NCBI RefSeq assembly: GCF_000967965.1
Contig: NZ_LACC01000026.1
Location: 1-64,000 of the forward strand
Reading direction: 5' to 3'
From: Pseudomonas fluorescens
GTDB taxonomy: Bacteria > Pseudomonadota > Gammaproteobacteria > Pseudomonadales > Pseudomonadaceae
DNA: 64,000 nucleotides
Position 1 is the first letter of the stretch. Every line of letters starts with the position of its first letter. This document shows, in pieces, positions 41,112-49,198 of the stretch. Position numbers and translations under genes: made by a program. Below the pieces are notes generated by a model that was not told where the DNA came from, did no database searches, and was given only the letters and a program-made list of their open reading frames with translations.

Positions 41112-42209
41112 ATGAAAATGTTTGGCAGGACTCTGCTGACACTGTCCTTATTGGGCGCAATCGCCACTGGCGCCCAGGCCAATGACAAGGTTCTGCGCGT
41201 CTACAACTGGTCGGATTACATTGGCCCGGATACCGTCAAGAAGTTCGAGGACGAGACTGGCATCCAGGTGACCTACGATGTCTTCGACAGCAACGAAACC
41301 CTTGAGGCACGCCTGCTGGCAGGCAAATCCGGCTACGACATCGTCGTGCCGTCCAACAGCTTCCTGGCCAAGCAGATCAAGGCCGGTGTCTATCAGGAAC
41401 TGGACAAGTCGAAGCTGTCGAACTGGAAAAACCTCAACCCGGTGCTGCTGAAAAACGCCTCCGCGAGCGATCCCGATAACGCCCACGCCATCCCGTACAT
41501 GTGGGGCTCGATCGGCATCGGCTTCAACCCGCAGAAGGTCAAGGAAGTGCTCGGCGCCAACGCCCCGACCAACTCCTGGGACCTGCTGTTCAAACCCGAA
41601 AACGCCGAGAAGCTCAAAGCCTGCGGCATCAGTTTCCTCGACTCGCCGACTGAAATGATCCCGACCGCCCTGCACTACCTGGGCTACCCGGTGAACGATC
41701 AGAACAAACAGCACATCGCCGAAGCCGAGGCGCTGTTCATGAAGATCCGCCCGAACGTGGCGTACTTCCATTCGTCGAAATACATCTCGGACCTGGCCAA
41801 CGGCAACATCTGCGTGGCCGTCGGTTACTCCGGCGACGTGCTGCAGGCCAAGGCCCGCGCCCAGGAAGCCGGGGACAAGGTGAAGATCGACTACAGCATC
41901 CCGAAAGAAGGCGCCGCCAGTTTCTACGACATGCTCGCCATCCCCCGCGATGCCGCCAACGTCGAGAACGCGTACCTGTTCATGAACTTCCTGATGCGCC
42001 CCGATGTGATTGCCGACATCACCAACAGCATCGGCTACAGCAACGCCAACGCTGCGGCCACGCCACTGGTCGATGAAGCGATCCGCAACGATCCGGGCTC
42101 CTACCCGCCGGAAGCAGTGATGGCCACGCTCTATGCCGTGCCGGACCAGCCGATCGCCGTCCAGCGGGTCATGACCCGTGGCTGGACCAAGGTGAAGTTA
42201 GGCCAATAA
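41112..42209 (+). CDS. potF: Polyamine-binding periplasmic protein (PotF/SpuD/SpuE type)
   Basis: A 365-residue solute-binding protein with a signal peptide (about 1-23, GAQA-N). The mature part starts KVLRVYNWSDYIGPDTVKKF, the hallmark of PotD/PotF. It includes ETLEARLLAGKSGYDIVVPS and PYMWGSIGIGFN, which contain the Trp and acidic residues of the polyamine pocket, and the ISDLANGNICVAVGYSGDV block. GGAG is 8 nt before the ATG. Whether it prefers putrescine (SpuD-like) or spermidine (SpuE-like) was not decided. Placement last in the operon differs from gene orders in which binding proteins come first. Confidence 0.92.
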   Translation: MKMFGRTLLTLSLLGAIATGAQANDKVLRVYNWSDYIGPDTVKKFEDETGIQVTYDVFDSNETLEARLLAGKSGYDIVVPSNSFLAKQIKAGVYQELDKSKLSNWKNLNPVLLKNASASDPDNAHAIPYMWGSIGIGFNPQKVKEVLGANAPTNSWDLLFKPENAEKLKACGISFLDSPTEMIPTALHYLGYPVNDQNKQHIAEAEALFMKIRPNVAYFHSSKYISDLANGNICVAVGYSGDVLQAKARAQEAGDKVKIDYSIPKEGAASFYDMLAIPRDAANVENAYLFMNFLMRPDVIADITNSIGYSNANAAATPLVDEAIRNDPGSYPPEAVMATLYAVPDQPIAVQRVMTRGWTKVKLGQ

Positions 42210-42211
42210 TC

Positions 42212-42353
42212 CAGAACCCCACACTTAATCGGTGGGGGTTCAACACTTTCCGTTCACGCAGCGCCTTACCACCGCTGCCTCTCCTGCAAGTAGAACGGTC
42301 TCACCTGGCTCCCTCGGCTCAGGTGAATTTTGGCGCCCTCGGGCGCTTTTTTT
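42212..42353 (+). ncRNA. Multi-hairpin 3' UTR or small RNA ending in an intrinsic terminator
   Basis: Four ordered structures follow potF. These are GAACCCCAC/GTGGGGGTTC (42213-42241), a nested stem CCGTTC(42250)...GAACGG(42298) enclosing GCAGCG/CGCTGC (42258-42278), TCACCTG/CAGGTGA (42301-42326), and GCGCCC-TC-GGGCGC with TTTTTTT (42333-42353). The last is a textbook Rho-independent terminator. The whole could be a potF 3' UTR-derived sRNA or a free-standing sRNA. No promoter was pinned down. Confidence 0.5.
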
Positions 42354-42900
42354 ATGGGCGGTCAGAATCAAGCAGCGGCCATTCCGCCAGTGCCCGATAA
42401 CGTCCCTTGTGGGATTCGAACAAGGTGAACCGGTCGGCACGCAGGAAGAATTCCGGCGCCGTTGCGGACTCCGGCACCGGCGCCCGATAGTCCCGCGCCA
42501 GGGTCAGGTGCGGACGGTATTCCCTTGGGGCTTGCTCCAGGCCGAACGGCAACATCGCCTGTTCCAGGGCATACACCAGGCGCAGCAATGCCGGGGGCGC
42601 CTGCTTCGGCGCGAGTACCAGCGCCCCGGCCCTGCGCCACACGTCCAGCCGGTCCAGCACCACCGTCAAGCGCTCGCCCGGTGTGCGGATCGACGCCGCA
42701 GCGGTGCAGATCTCGGCAACCTGCGCCACGCCCACCGCCCCCAAAAACTTCAGCGTCAGGTGAAAATTTTCCGCCGGCACCGGCCGTCCATTACGCAGTT
42801 GCAGCGCACTGCGCCACTGCGCTATCTCCCGACGCTGGGCCGGGGAGCAGTTCAGCGCAAAGAACAGCCGCTTGAACGGCTCGCGGGATTCGTCGTTCAT
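42352..42900 (-). CDS. thpR: RNA 2',3'-cyclic phosphodiesterase (LigT/ThpR)
   Basis: A 182-residue 2H phosphoesterase with both catalytic tetrapeptides visible: HLTLKFLG (near 48) and HLTLARDY (near 132). This enzyme opens 2',3'-cyclic phosphates on RNA ends and can also ligate 2'-5' in vitro. The ATG at 42900 (MNDESREPFKRLFFALN) has GAGGTG eight nt upstream and is preferred over the longer frame to 43011. It converges on the RNA candidate after potF and shares its terminator region. Confidence 0.9.
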   Translation of the reverse strand: MNDESREPFKRLFFALNCSPAQRREIAQWRSALQLRNGRPVPAENFHLTLKFLGAVGVAQVAEICTAAASIRTPGERLTVVLDRLDVWRRAGALVLAPKQAPPALLRLVYALEQAMLPFGLEQAPREYRPHLTLARDYRAPVPESATAPEFFLRADRFTLFESHKGRYRALAEWPLLDSDRP

Positions 42901-42997
42901 GCAGGGCACCTCGTGGGAAGACTGCCTGAGTGTACTCAACACCTGCGTACCGGCCAGCGCATTTGTGGCGCCGTGGGACATGCGCGTTATAGTTCCA

Positions 42998-43050
42998 GGG
43001 GGTGTTCTCAATTAGTTTTCCCGTCGTGAAAACTAATTGAGAACGCCCCC
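42998..43050. repeat. 23-bp inverted repeat, MITE-like or bidirectional hairpin
   Basis: GGGGGTGTTCTCAATTAG... and its mirror ...CTAATTGAGAACGCCCCC are 23-nt arms with a single T/C difference around a 7-nt loop. The stem is AT-rich in the middle and flanked by short G/C runs, unlike the local REP families. It lies between divergent promoters (thpR and a small gene). Confidence 0.7.
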
Positions 43051-43077
43051 TAGCATCCCGAAAAACCGGAGGGGGCC

Positions 43078-43272
43078 ATGCGACAGATCATCAGCAAGGA
43101 ACCATGGTGGGCCAGCCCGCCCGAGCCCGGCCAGGATGAACTCAAGCTGGAATGGGGCTGGCTGGTGCATTACAGCGAAGGCGAGCCGCGCTTCGAGTTC
43201 ATCCGCGAGCGGCCGACGGACGACGAGATCCGCCAGCGCAAGAGTTGCAGGATCACCCCGACGCCGGAGTGA
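43078..43272 (+). CDS. Small conserved hypothetical protein (64 aa)
   Basis: A 64-residue acidic, Trp-rich protein (KEPWWASPPEPGQDELKLEW; later FEFIRERPTDDEIRQRK). The ATG at 43078 has a very strong GGAGGGG ribosome site. Codon usage looks genuine and the frame is compact. No family or function was recognised. It follows the inverted repeat at 42998-43050. Confidence 0.65.
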   Translation: MRQIISKEPWWASPPEPGQDELKLEWGWLVHYSEGEPRFEFIRERPTDDEIRQRKSCRITPTPE

Positions 43273-43286
43273 CCCTGCGTGTGGCG

Positions 43287-43640
43287 TCAGGCCTGGAGGA
43301 GTACTTCGAACCCGCCGTAGACCATGCGCTGGCCGTCGAAGGGCATTGGATTGACGTCCGGCTTCATGCGCGGGTCCTGCATCATCCTGTCCATCCCGGC
43401 ATTGCGGGTGGCCTTGTCCGGCCAGATGATCCAGCCAAAGGCCACGGTTTCGCCGTCCTTGAGCTTCACCGACATTGGAAACGAGGTGACCTTGCCTTCC
43501 GGGACATCCTCGCCCCAGCATTCGACCACGCTCAAGGCACCGTTTTCCTTGAAGACCGAGGCGGCGATTTTGGCGTGCTTGATGTATTGCTCACGGTTGG
43601 CGGTGGGTACGGCAGCGATAAAACCATCGACGTAAGACAT
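43287..43640 (-). CDS. DUF1428 family protein
   Basis: A 117-residue alpha/beta-barrel-type protein typical of DUF1428. It begins MSYVDGFIAAVPTANREQYI and has VECWGEDVPEGKVTSFP and FGWIIWPDKATRNAGMDRMM. The family is ferredoxin-like and of unknown biochemical role. It has AAGGAG eight nt before the ATG and sits 16 nt after the lipoprotein gene, so the two probably share a transcript. Confidence 0.88.
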   Translation of the reverse strand: MSYVDGFIAAVPTANREQYIKHAKIAASVFKENGALSVVECWGEDVPEGKVTSFPMSVKLKDGETVAFGWIIWPDKATRNAGMDRMMQDPRMKPDVNPMPFDGQRMVYGGFEVLLQA

Positions 43641-43656
43641 GAGTGCTCTCCTTGGG

Positions 43657-44721
43657 TCATGGGGTGTGCTGCTGGATAGTCGGTTGCGCTGGCGTCCGAT
43701 CGACAGTGCCGGTGCTCAAACCGACCGGCGGTGCAGTACGGTCCGCCAGGCTGCCTTCGATCTGCGCCGCCATGTAAAGCGTGCAGGCCATGACGCCGCT
43801 GGTCGGGCTCTGCACCAGTTTGGTCCAGGCCTTGTCGAAGGTATTGCCCAGGCTACGGCGAATCAGCGCCTCGCTATCGGGCCGGTCAAAGGCCTGGATG
43901 AATGCGCGAATGCCAGCCACCCCTAGCGTGATCAAGCCACCGGCCAGTTTCCCGGTCGCTGCGGCCACGGCGCTGGCGGCCCCGCGCGGGGCCATCTCGG
44001 CTTCCATCCGCCGGCTGGCGCGCCTGGCCACCGGCGCCATCGCGGTGTCGGTCGAGCCCACCCCCTTGTCGCCACCGGCCTTATGGACTTTGTCTATCAG
44101 CGCGGCGAAGGCCGGCAAGGAGTTCAGCGGTTCGGTGTGCACGACCTGGTACAACGAAGCGTCCCTCGTCGGCGGAGGCCCGAGGGCGATGGCCGGGACT
44201 TTCTGGATGCGCCCGTTGAGTTGGGCCATCGGCACGCCGTGGCGGTTGGAGATTTTCTGCAGCTCTTCCTTGAGGATGTCGACATAGAACGCCGCTGCCA
44301 GGCCGAGAATCGCATCGGGATCGACTTCCACGGCTACCGGCGCCAGGACCTTCTCCTGATAGGCTTCGAGCAGGTACGCCGCCAGGCGTTTTTCCACGGA
44401 GTCCTGCTCACCCTTGGCGCTGACGGTGTACCAGCTGACCTTCATCGACAGCCATTCCTGGGTCCAGTAACTGCTGAACCACGGAATGAAATTCTGTTCG
44501 GTCAATTCATAGACCCGTGTGCGCCAGTATTCCATGGCGCCGCGGGCGTAGATTTTGGTCTCCTCGGTGGCCGCCTGCGACGCTGCGACGATCTCCCGGT
44601 CCACTTGTTGCCAGGTGCTGGCAGGAACGATGACCGGTGCCACTTCCACCGGCGCGCGCACAGGCGTGGCACACCCCGCCAACACCACCAGCACGGCAAT
44701 GATCAGCGAACGCAGGTTCAA
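43657..44721 (-). CDS. Predicted lipoprotein of unknown function
   Basis: The frame is open to 44964, but the only good signal is a lipoprotein leader LNLRSLIIAVLVVLAGC, so a TTG start at 44721 with GGAAG nine nt upstream is proposed (354 residues, Cys near 17). The mature part is helical with several Trp (WRTRVYELTEQNFIPWFSSYW) and a hydrophobic Ala/Gly-rich stretch near 255-285 (AVAAATGKLAGGLITLGVAG) that may insert in a membrane. No family was recognised. DUF1428 follows. Confidence is moderate because of the non-ATG start. Confidence 0.65.
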   Translation of the reverse strand: MNLRSLIIAVLVVLAGCATPVRAPVEVAPVIVPASTWQQVDREIVAASQAATEETKIYARGAMEYWRTRVYELTEQNFIPWFSSYWTQEWLSMKVSWYTVSAKGEQDSVEKRLAAYLLEAYQEKVLAPVAVEVDPDAILGLAAAFYVDILKEELQKISNRHGVPMAQLNGRIQKVPAIALGPPPTRDASLYQVVHTEPLNSLPAFAALIDKVHKAGGDKGVGSTDTAMAPVARRASRRMEAEMAPRGAASAVAAATGKLAGGLITLGVAGIRAFIQAFDRPDSEALIRRSLGNTFDKAWTKLVQSPTSGVMACTLYMAAQIEGSLADRTAPPVGLSTGTVDRTPAQPTIQQHTP

Positions 44722-44952
44722 GATAGCGGCTTCCAGCTGTTGGCACCAGGCGAAATGCCCGACACGCGAAACTTTCGGTTTAAGTATAGGTGGCAGTCTC
44801 CCGGAGCCCGCGAAAGGGCCCGCATCAACAGCGAAAAAACCACCATCACTTGCGTTGATAATCACCATCGCCGCGATTGCCTTCCGCTTGATGGCCGTCA
44901 GCGTAGGATCGATCCCAAGCCAACACGAAACCCCGAATCGGAGGGGAACTTC

Positions 44953-45045
44953 ATGCTGATCCATCTGCTGACCTGCCTGGCCCTGACGGCGTTCACATTG
45001 GGTGTGTTTGCCTGGTACGTCCTGAGCGAGGAGCTAACATCATGA
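44953..45045 (+). CDS. 30-residue membrane peptide
   Basis: MLIHLLTCLALTAFTLGVFA is followed by WYVLSEELTS and stop. GGAGGGG lies 6 nt before the ATG. Almost the whole peptide is one transmembrane helix with a short acidic tail. Its stop overlaps the next ATG as ATGA, so it is translationally coupled to the 86-residue gene. Confidence 0.6.
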   Translation: MLIHLLTCLALTAFTLGVFAWYVLSEELTS

Positions 45046-45302
45046 TTCACACTGTCACCCTCGCCGTACGTTTTCCGGTGTTCGGCAACAATTTCTACGC
45101 GCAGGAATTCGAGTCACGTAAAGAGTTGACTCTGCTGTTCGACGAGAAGTTCGAGGCGTTGCTGATCCCGGCAGCCGATCATCACTTCAGCAACGAAGTG
45201 GTCGGGCTCAATGATCAGTTCCGGTTTTTGAATGACGTGCTGGTCGGGCATCTGCTGGATGTCGAACTGGCAAAAGGCTCGGCCCGTTCGTTCGGGTTCT
45301 GA
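45042..45302 (+). CDS. Small hypothetical protein (86 aa)
   Basis: An 86-residue soluble protein (MIHTVTLAVRFPVFGNNFYA; FEALLIPAADHHFSNEVVGL). The start overlaps the preceding membrane peptide stop by 4 nt. Alternating hydrophobic strands suggest a small alpha/beta fold. Family not recognised. The pair may be a two-part unit, such as a small membrane protein and its partner. Confidence 0.65.
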   Translation: MIHTVTLAVRFPVFGNNFYAQEFESRKELTLLFDEKFEALLIPAADHHFSNEVVGLNDQFRFLNDVLVGHLLDVELAKGSARSFGF

Positions 45303-45339
45303 CAGCGACCGCCGGTCGCCCGGGCACGGACGGCACCGC

Positions 45340-45576
45340 TCACAACGTTCGCTGACTGTTGCCGATCCCCTTGGCAATATCGATCCCCCAATCCATCGCC
45401 GCTTCCATGTCCAGCATGTGCGGCCGTGGATCGTGGTTTTCATCGATGGTCGAGCCGTCCGGCCGATAGACACCGATGAACATGCCCAACGAACCATCCT
45501 TCAATATCTCGGCCTTGACCTTGATGTTGCATCCGTTCGATAGCGTTTCCTTGTGCTCCATATGGCGCTCGGTCAT
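45340..45576 (-). CDS. Small hypothetical protein (78 aa)
   Basis: A 78-residue protein from the ATG at 45576 (MTERHMEHKETL), with AGGGGAG upstream at a slightly long spacing; the internal ATG at residue 5 is an alternative. It contains VKAEILKDGSLGMFIGVYRPDGS and a C-terminal MEAAMDWGIDIAKGI helix. Function unknown. It converges on the 86-residue gene and is divergent from the permease. Confidence 0.6.
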   Translation of the reverse strand: MTERHMEHKETLSNGCNIKVKAEILKDGSLGMFIGVYRPDGSTIDENHDPRPHMLDMEAAMDWGIDIAKGIGNSQRTL

Positions 45577-45756
45577 GACTGCATTGCTCCCCTGACTGAA
45601 TTCAAACCCTACTGGCCATGCTAGCTCAGCCCCCGGAACTGCGCCGACCCGCTGGACCGGAGGGCCTGCCCTGACAGCGGCGCAATGCCACCTATACTGA
45701 AGACCACCTCCCCCCAGGGGATCTGCACGTCCAACAATAAAATGCAGAGGTGGAAC

Positions 45757-47520
45757 ATGGTCTGGCAGCAAGTCTACGATCCGTTCGGTAACCCGGTGCT
45801 TTCAACGCTCATGGCGGCTGTGCCGGTGGTGGTGATGCTGGCGTCCCTCGCGTTTTTCCATGTCAAGGCGCACCTGGCGGCGTTGCTCGCCCTGGCCTCG
45901 GCCTTGCTGATCGCGATATTCGCCTTCGGCATGCCGGCGAACATGGCAGGTTCGGCGGCGCTGTTCGGTGCGGCCAACGGTCTGCTGCCGATTGGCTGGA
46001 TCGTGTTGAACATCATCTTCCTGCATCGCCTGACCACCGAGAACGGCTCGTTCAAGGTGTTGCAAGACTCCCTGGCGCGCATCACCGATGACCGGCGCCT
46101 GCAATTGCTGCTGATCGCCTTCTGCTTCGGTGCGTTTTTCGAAGGCGCGGCCGGTTTCGGTACGCCGGTGGCGGTGACCGGGGCGATTCTGATCGGGCTG
46201 GGCTTCTCGCCGCTCGCCGCTTCAGGGCTGGCGCTGATCGCCAACACCGCCCCCGTGGCGTTCGGCGCCCTCGGCACGCCGATCATCACCTTGGCCAAGG
46301 TCACCGGGCTGGATGAAATGGAGCTGTCGATGATGGTCGGCCGGCAGTTGCCCTTCTTCTCGGTGCTGGTGCCGTTCTGGTTGATCTGGGCCTTTGCCGG
46401 CTGGCGCAAGATGCTGGAAATCTGGCCGGCGATCCTGGTGGCCGGGGTCAGTTTTGCCGTGCCGCAATTCCTGGTGTCCAACTTTCACGGGCCGATGCTG
46501 GTGGACGTGATCGCCGCACTGATTTCCATGGCCTGCCTGACCGGTTTCCTCAAGGTGTGGAAGCCGGCCACTGTGCACACTTCCGCCGCCCTGTCCGGGC
46601 GGGTCGACGACTCGAAGATCGACGTCGAGCACGACGAAAAGCCTGTCCCCACTGCAACCTTTGCCAATGAGGCAAAACCGGCAGTGATGCGGGCGTGGAT
46701 GCCGTGGATCATCCTCACGGTCTTCGTGTTCATCTGGGGCACCCAGAGCTTCAAGAACACCTTCGACACCCGCCCGGCGATTGACCCGCAAACCAGCTCA
46801 GCCAAACTCGATCCGCAGGGCAAGCCGATGCGCGAGGCGAACCCGCTGTTTGCGCCGGTCGTGACCTTCACCACCCTGCATTTGCAGGTTGAGAAAGTCC
46901 CGCCCGTGGTGGCCGCGCCGAAAACCGAAGAGGCGGTGTACAAGTTCACCTGGTTCACCGCCACCGGCAGCGGCATTCTGCTGTCGGCGATCATCGGCGG
47001 CTTGCTGATGGGTTACTCGATCCCGCAACTGATTCACCAGTACCTGCGCACCCTGTGGGTGGTGCGTTACTCGCTGATCACCATTGCGGCGATGCTCGCG
47101 CTGGGCTTCCTCACGCGTTACTCGGGGCTGGATGCGACCATGGGCCTGGCCTTCGCCGCGACGGGCATTTTCTACCCGATGTTCGGCACCCTGCTCGGCT
47201 GGCTCGGCGTGGCGTTGACCGGCTCGGACACCGCGTCCAACGTTCTGTTCGGCGGCTTGCAACGGGTGACGTCCGAGCAGTTGGGCATCAGCCCGGTGTT
47301 GATGGCCGCCGCCAACAGTTCCGGCGGGGTCATGGGCAAGATGGTCGACGCCCAGTCGATCGTGGTCGCCTCCACGGCCACCCGCTGGTACGGCCATGAA
47401 GGGGAAATCCTGCGCTACGTGTTCTTCCACTCGATTGTGCTGGCGATCCTGGTCGGCGGCCTGGTGTCGTTGCAGGCCTACGTCGCGCCGTTCAGCCATA
47501 TGGTGGTGGGCGGGCATTGA
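45757..47520 (+). CDS. L-lactate/glycolate permease (LctP/LldP/GlcA family)
   Basis: A 587-residue LctP-family transporter with at least 12 hydrophobic segments. Family motifs are seen: FGAFFEGAAGFGTPVAVTGAIL, NTAPVAFGALGTPI, LGWLGVALTGSDTASNVLFG and AANSSGGVMGKMVDAQSIVVA. A polar insert of about 130 residues (about 275-405, including a loop with KLDPQGKPMREANPLFAP) separates the halves. The ATG at 45757 (MVWQQVYDPFGN) follows GAGG. LldP and GlcA are close relatives that both carry L-lactate, D-lactate and glycolate. Position just ahead of glcDEFG points to glycolate uptake here (GlcA role), which is inference. Confidence 0.88.
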   Translation: MVWQQVYDPFGNPVLSTLMAAVPVVVMLASLAFFHVKAHLAALLALASALLIAIFAFGMPANMAGSAALFGAANGLLPIGWIVLNIIFLHRLTTENGSFKVLQDSLARITDDRRLQLLLIAFCFGAFFEGAAGFGTPVAVTGAILIGLGFSPLAASGLALIANTAPVAFGALGTPIITLAKVTGLDEMELSMMVGRQLPFFSVLVPFWLIWAFAGWRKMLEIWPAILVAGVSFAVPQFLVSNFHGPMLVDVIAALISMACLTGFLKVWKPATVHTSAALSGRVDDSKIDVEHDEKPVPTATFANEAKPAVMRAWMPWIILTVFVFIWGTQSFKNTFDTRPAIDPQTSSAKLDPQGKPMREANPLFAPVVTFTTLHLQVEKVPPVVAAPKTEEAVYKFTWFTATGSGILLSAIIGGLLMGYSIPQLIHQYLRTLWVVRYSLITIAAMLALGFLTRYSGLDATMGLAFAATGIFYPMFGTLLGWLGVALTGSDTASNVLFGGLQRVTSEQLGISPVLMAAANSSGGVMGKMVDAQSIVVASTATRWYGHEGEILRYVFFHSIVLAILVGGLVSLQAYVAPFSHMVVGGH

Positions 47521-47547
47521 GTCTGCGCACCCTGCTCCCAACGCTTG

Positions 47548-47584
47548 CAACGCCCGGGTTCCTTCACCCGGGCGTTGGCATTTT
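47548..47584 (+). terminator. Intrinsic terminator of the permease gene
   Basis: CAACGCCCGGG, an 8-nt loop, CCCGGGCGTTG and then GCATTTT: an 11-bp perfect stem with a short T-run, 28 nt after the permease stop. It separates the permease from glcD, so these are distinct or partly linked transcripts. Confidence 0.8.
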
Positions 47585-47698
47585 CTGCGCAAACTCATTG
47601 AATGAATGCTCGCTTCAGGCTGACAAACATCCCATGGACAGTCGGCCGTTGCGGGCCAATGATGTACATCAGTGGCCTCCAGCGGGAGTCATGAACCG

Positions 47699-49198
47699 AT
47701 GAACATTCTCTACGATGAACGCGTTGACGGCGCCCTGCCCGACGTCGACAAACAGGCGCTGTTGCAGGCCCTGCAAACCCGCTTGCCGAACCTGGAAGTC
47801 CTGCATCAGCGCGAGGAACTCAAGCCCTACGAATGCGACGGATTGTCGGCCTATCGCACCATGCCGATGCTCGTGGTGCTGCCCCGATACATCGACGAAG
47901 TCCAGGGGGTGCTTCAGGTCTGCCATGAGCTGCACGTCCCCGTCGTGGCCCGTGGCGCCGGCACCGGCTTGTCCGGCGGTGCGCTGCCCCTGGAGAAAGG
48001 CGTACTCCTGGTGATGGCGCGCTTCAACAACATCCTGCACATCGATCCCGCCGCCCGCACTGCGCGGGTTCAGCCCGGCGTACGCAATCTGGCGATCTCC
48101 CAGGCGGCGGCACCCTTCGGCCTGTATTACGCGCCGGATCCGTCCTCGCAAATCGCCTGTTCAATCGGCGGCAACGTCGCGGAAAACGCCGGTGGCGTGC
48201 ACTGCCTGAAGTACGGCCTGACCGTGCACAACGTGCTCAAGGTCGACATCCTCACCGTCGATGGCGAGCACCTGAGCCTGGGCTCCAACGCCCTCGACTC
48301 CCCCGGTTTCGACCTGCTGGCGCTGTTCACCGGGTCCGAAGGCCTGCTCGGAGTGATCACCGAGGTCACGGTCAAGCTGCTGCCCAAACCCCAGACCGCC
48401 AAAGTGCTGCTGGCGGCGTTCGATTCCGTGGAAAAAGCCGGGCGCGCGGTCGGCGACATCATTGCCGCCGGCATCATCCCCGGCGGCCTGGAAATGATGG
48501 ACAACCTGGTCATCCGCGCCGCCGAGGACTTCATCCACGCCGGTTATCCGGTGGATGCCCAGGCCATTCTGCTGTGCGAACTCGATGGCGTTGAAGCCGA
48601 TGTCTCAGATGACTGCGAGCGGGTGCGCCAGGTGCTGCAACAGGCCGGCGCCATCGAATTGCGCCAGGCCAGGGACGAAGCCGAGCGCGTGCGTTTCTGG
48701 GCCGGGCGCAAAAATGCCTTCCCGGCGGTGGGCCGCCTCTCGCCGGATTACTACTGCATGGACGGCACCATCCCCCGTCGCGAACTGCCCGGCGTGCTGC
48801 ACGCCATCGCCGAGCTCTCGAACGAATACGGCCTGCGGGTGGCCAACGTGTTCCATGCCGGCGACGGCAACATGCATCCGCTGATCCTGTTCGACGCCAA
48901 TCAACCGGGTGAACTTGATCGCGCCGAAGCCCTGGGCGGCAAGATTCTGGAGTTGTGCGTGAAAGTCGGCGGCAGCATCACCGGTGAACACGGCGTGGGC
49001 CGCGAGAAGATCAACCAGATGTGCGCGCAGTTCAACAGCGATGAGCTGACCCTGTTCCATGCCATCAAGGCCGCCTTCGACCCGAGCGGCCTGCTCAACC
49101 CCGGCAAGAACATTCCGACCCTGCACCGCTGCGCCGAATTCGGTGCCATGCACATACACGGCGGTCAATTGCCCTTCCCCGAGCTGGAGCGTTTCTGA
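47699..49198 (+). CDS. glcD: Glycolate oxidase subunit GlcD
   Basis: A 499-residue FAD-linked subunit. The FAD-binding type 4 domain includes VVARGAGTGLSGGALP (about 85-100), DPSSQIACSIGGNVAENAGG (about 140-160) and FTGSEGLLGVITEVT. The C-terminal oxidase domain has FHAGDGNMHPLILFD and SITGEHGVGREKI, with the conserved His residues and ending PGKNIPT. Length matches the E. coli protein closely. It oxidises glycolate (and D-lactate) to glyoxylate (or pyruvate) together with GlcE and GlcF. The start at 47699 gives the MNILYDERVDGALP opening. The stop overlaps glcE (TGATG). No GlcC regulator gene is adjacent. Confidence 0.95.
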   Translation: MNILYDERVDGALPDVDKQALLQALQTRLPNLEVLHQREELKPYECDGLSAYRTMPMLVVLPRYIDEVQGVLQVCHELHVPVVARGAGTGLSGGALPLEKGVLLVMARFNNILHIDPAARTARVQPGVRNLAISQAAAPFGLYYAPDPSSQIACSIGGNVAENAGGVHCLKYGLTVHNVLKVDILTVDGEHLSLGSNALDSPGFDLLALFTGSEGLLGVITEVTVKLLPKPQTAKVLLAAFDSVEKAGRAVGDIIAAGIIPGGLEMMDNLVIRAAEDFIHAGYPVDAQAILLCELDGVEADVSDDCERVRQVLQQAGAIELRQARDEAERVRFWAGRKNAFPAVGRLSPDYYCMDGTIPRRELPGVLHAIAELSNEYGLRVANVFHAGDGNMHPLILFDANQPGELDRAEALGGKILELCVKVGGSITGEHGVGREKINQMCAQFNSDELTLFHAIKAAFDPSGLLNPGKNIPTLHRCAEFGAMHIHGGQLPFPELERF

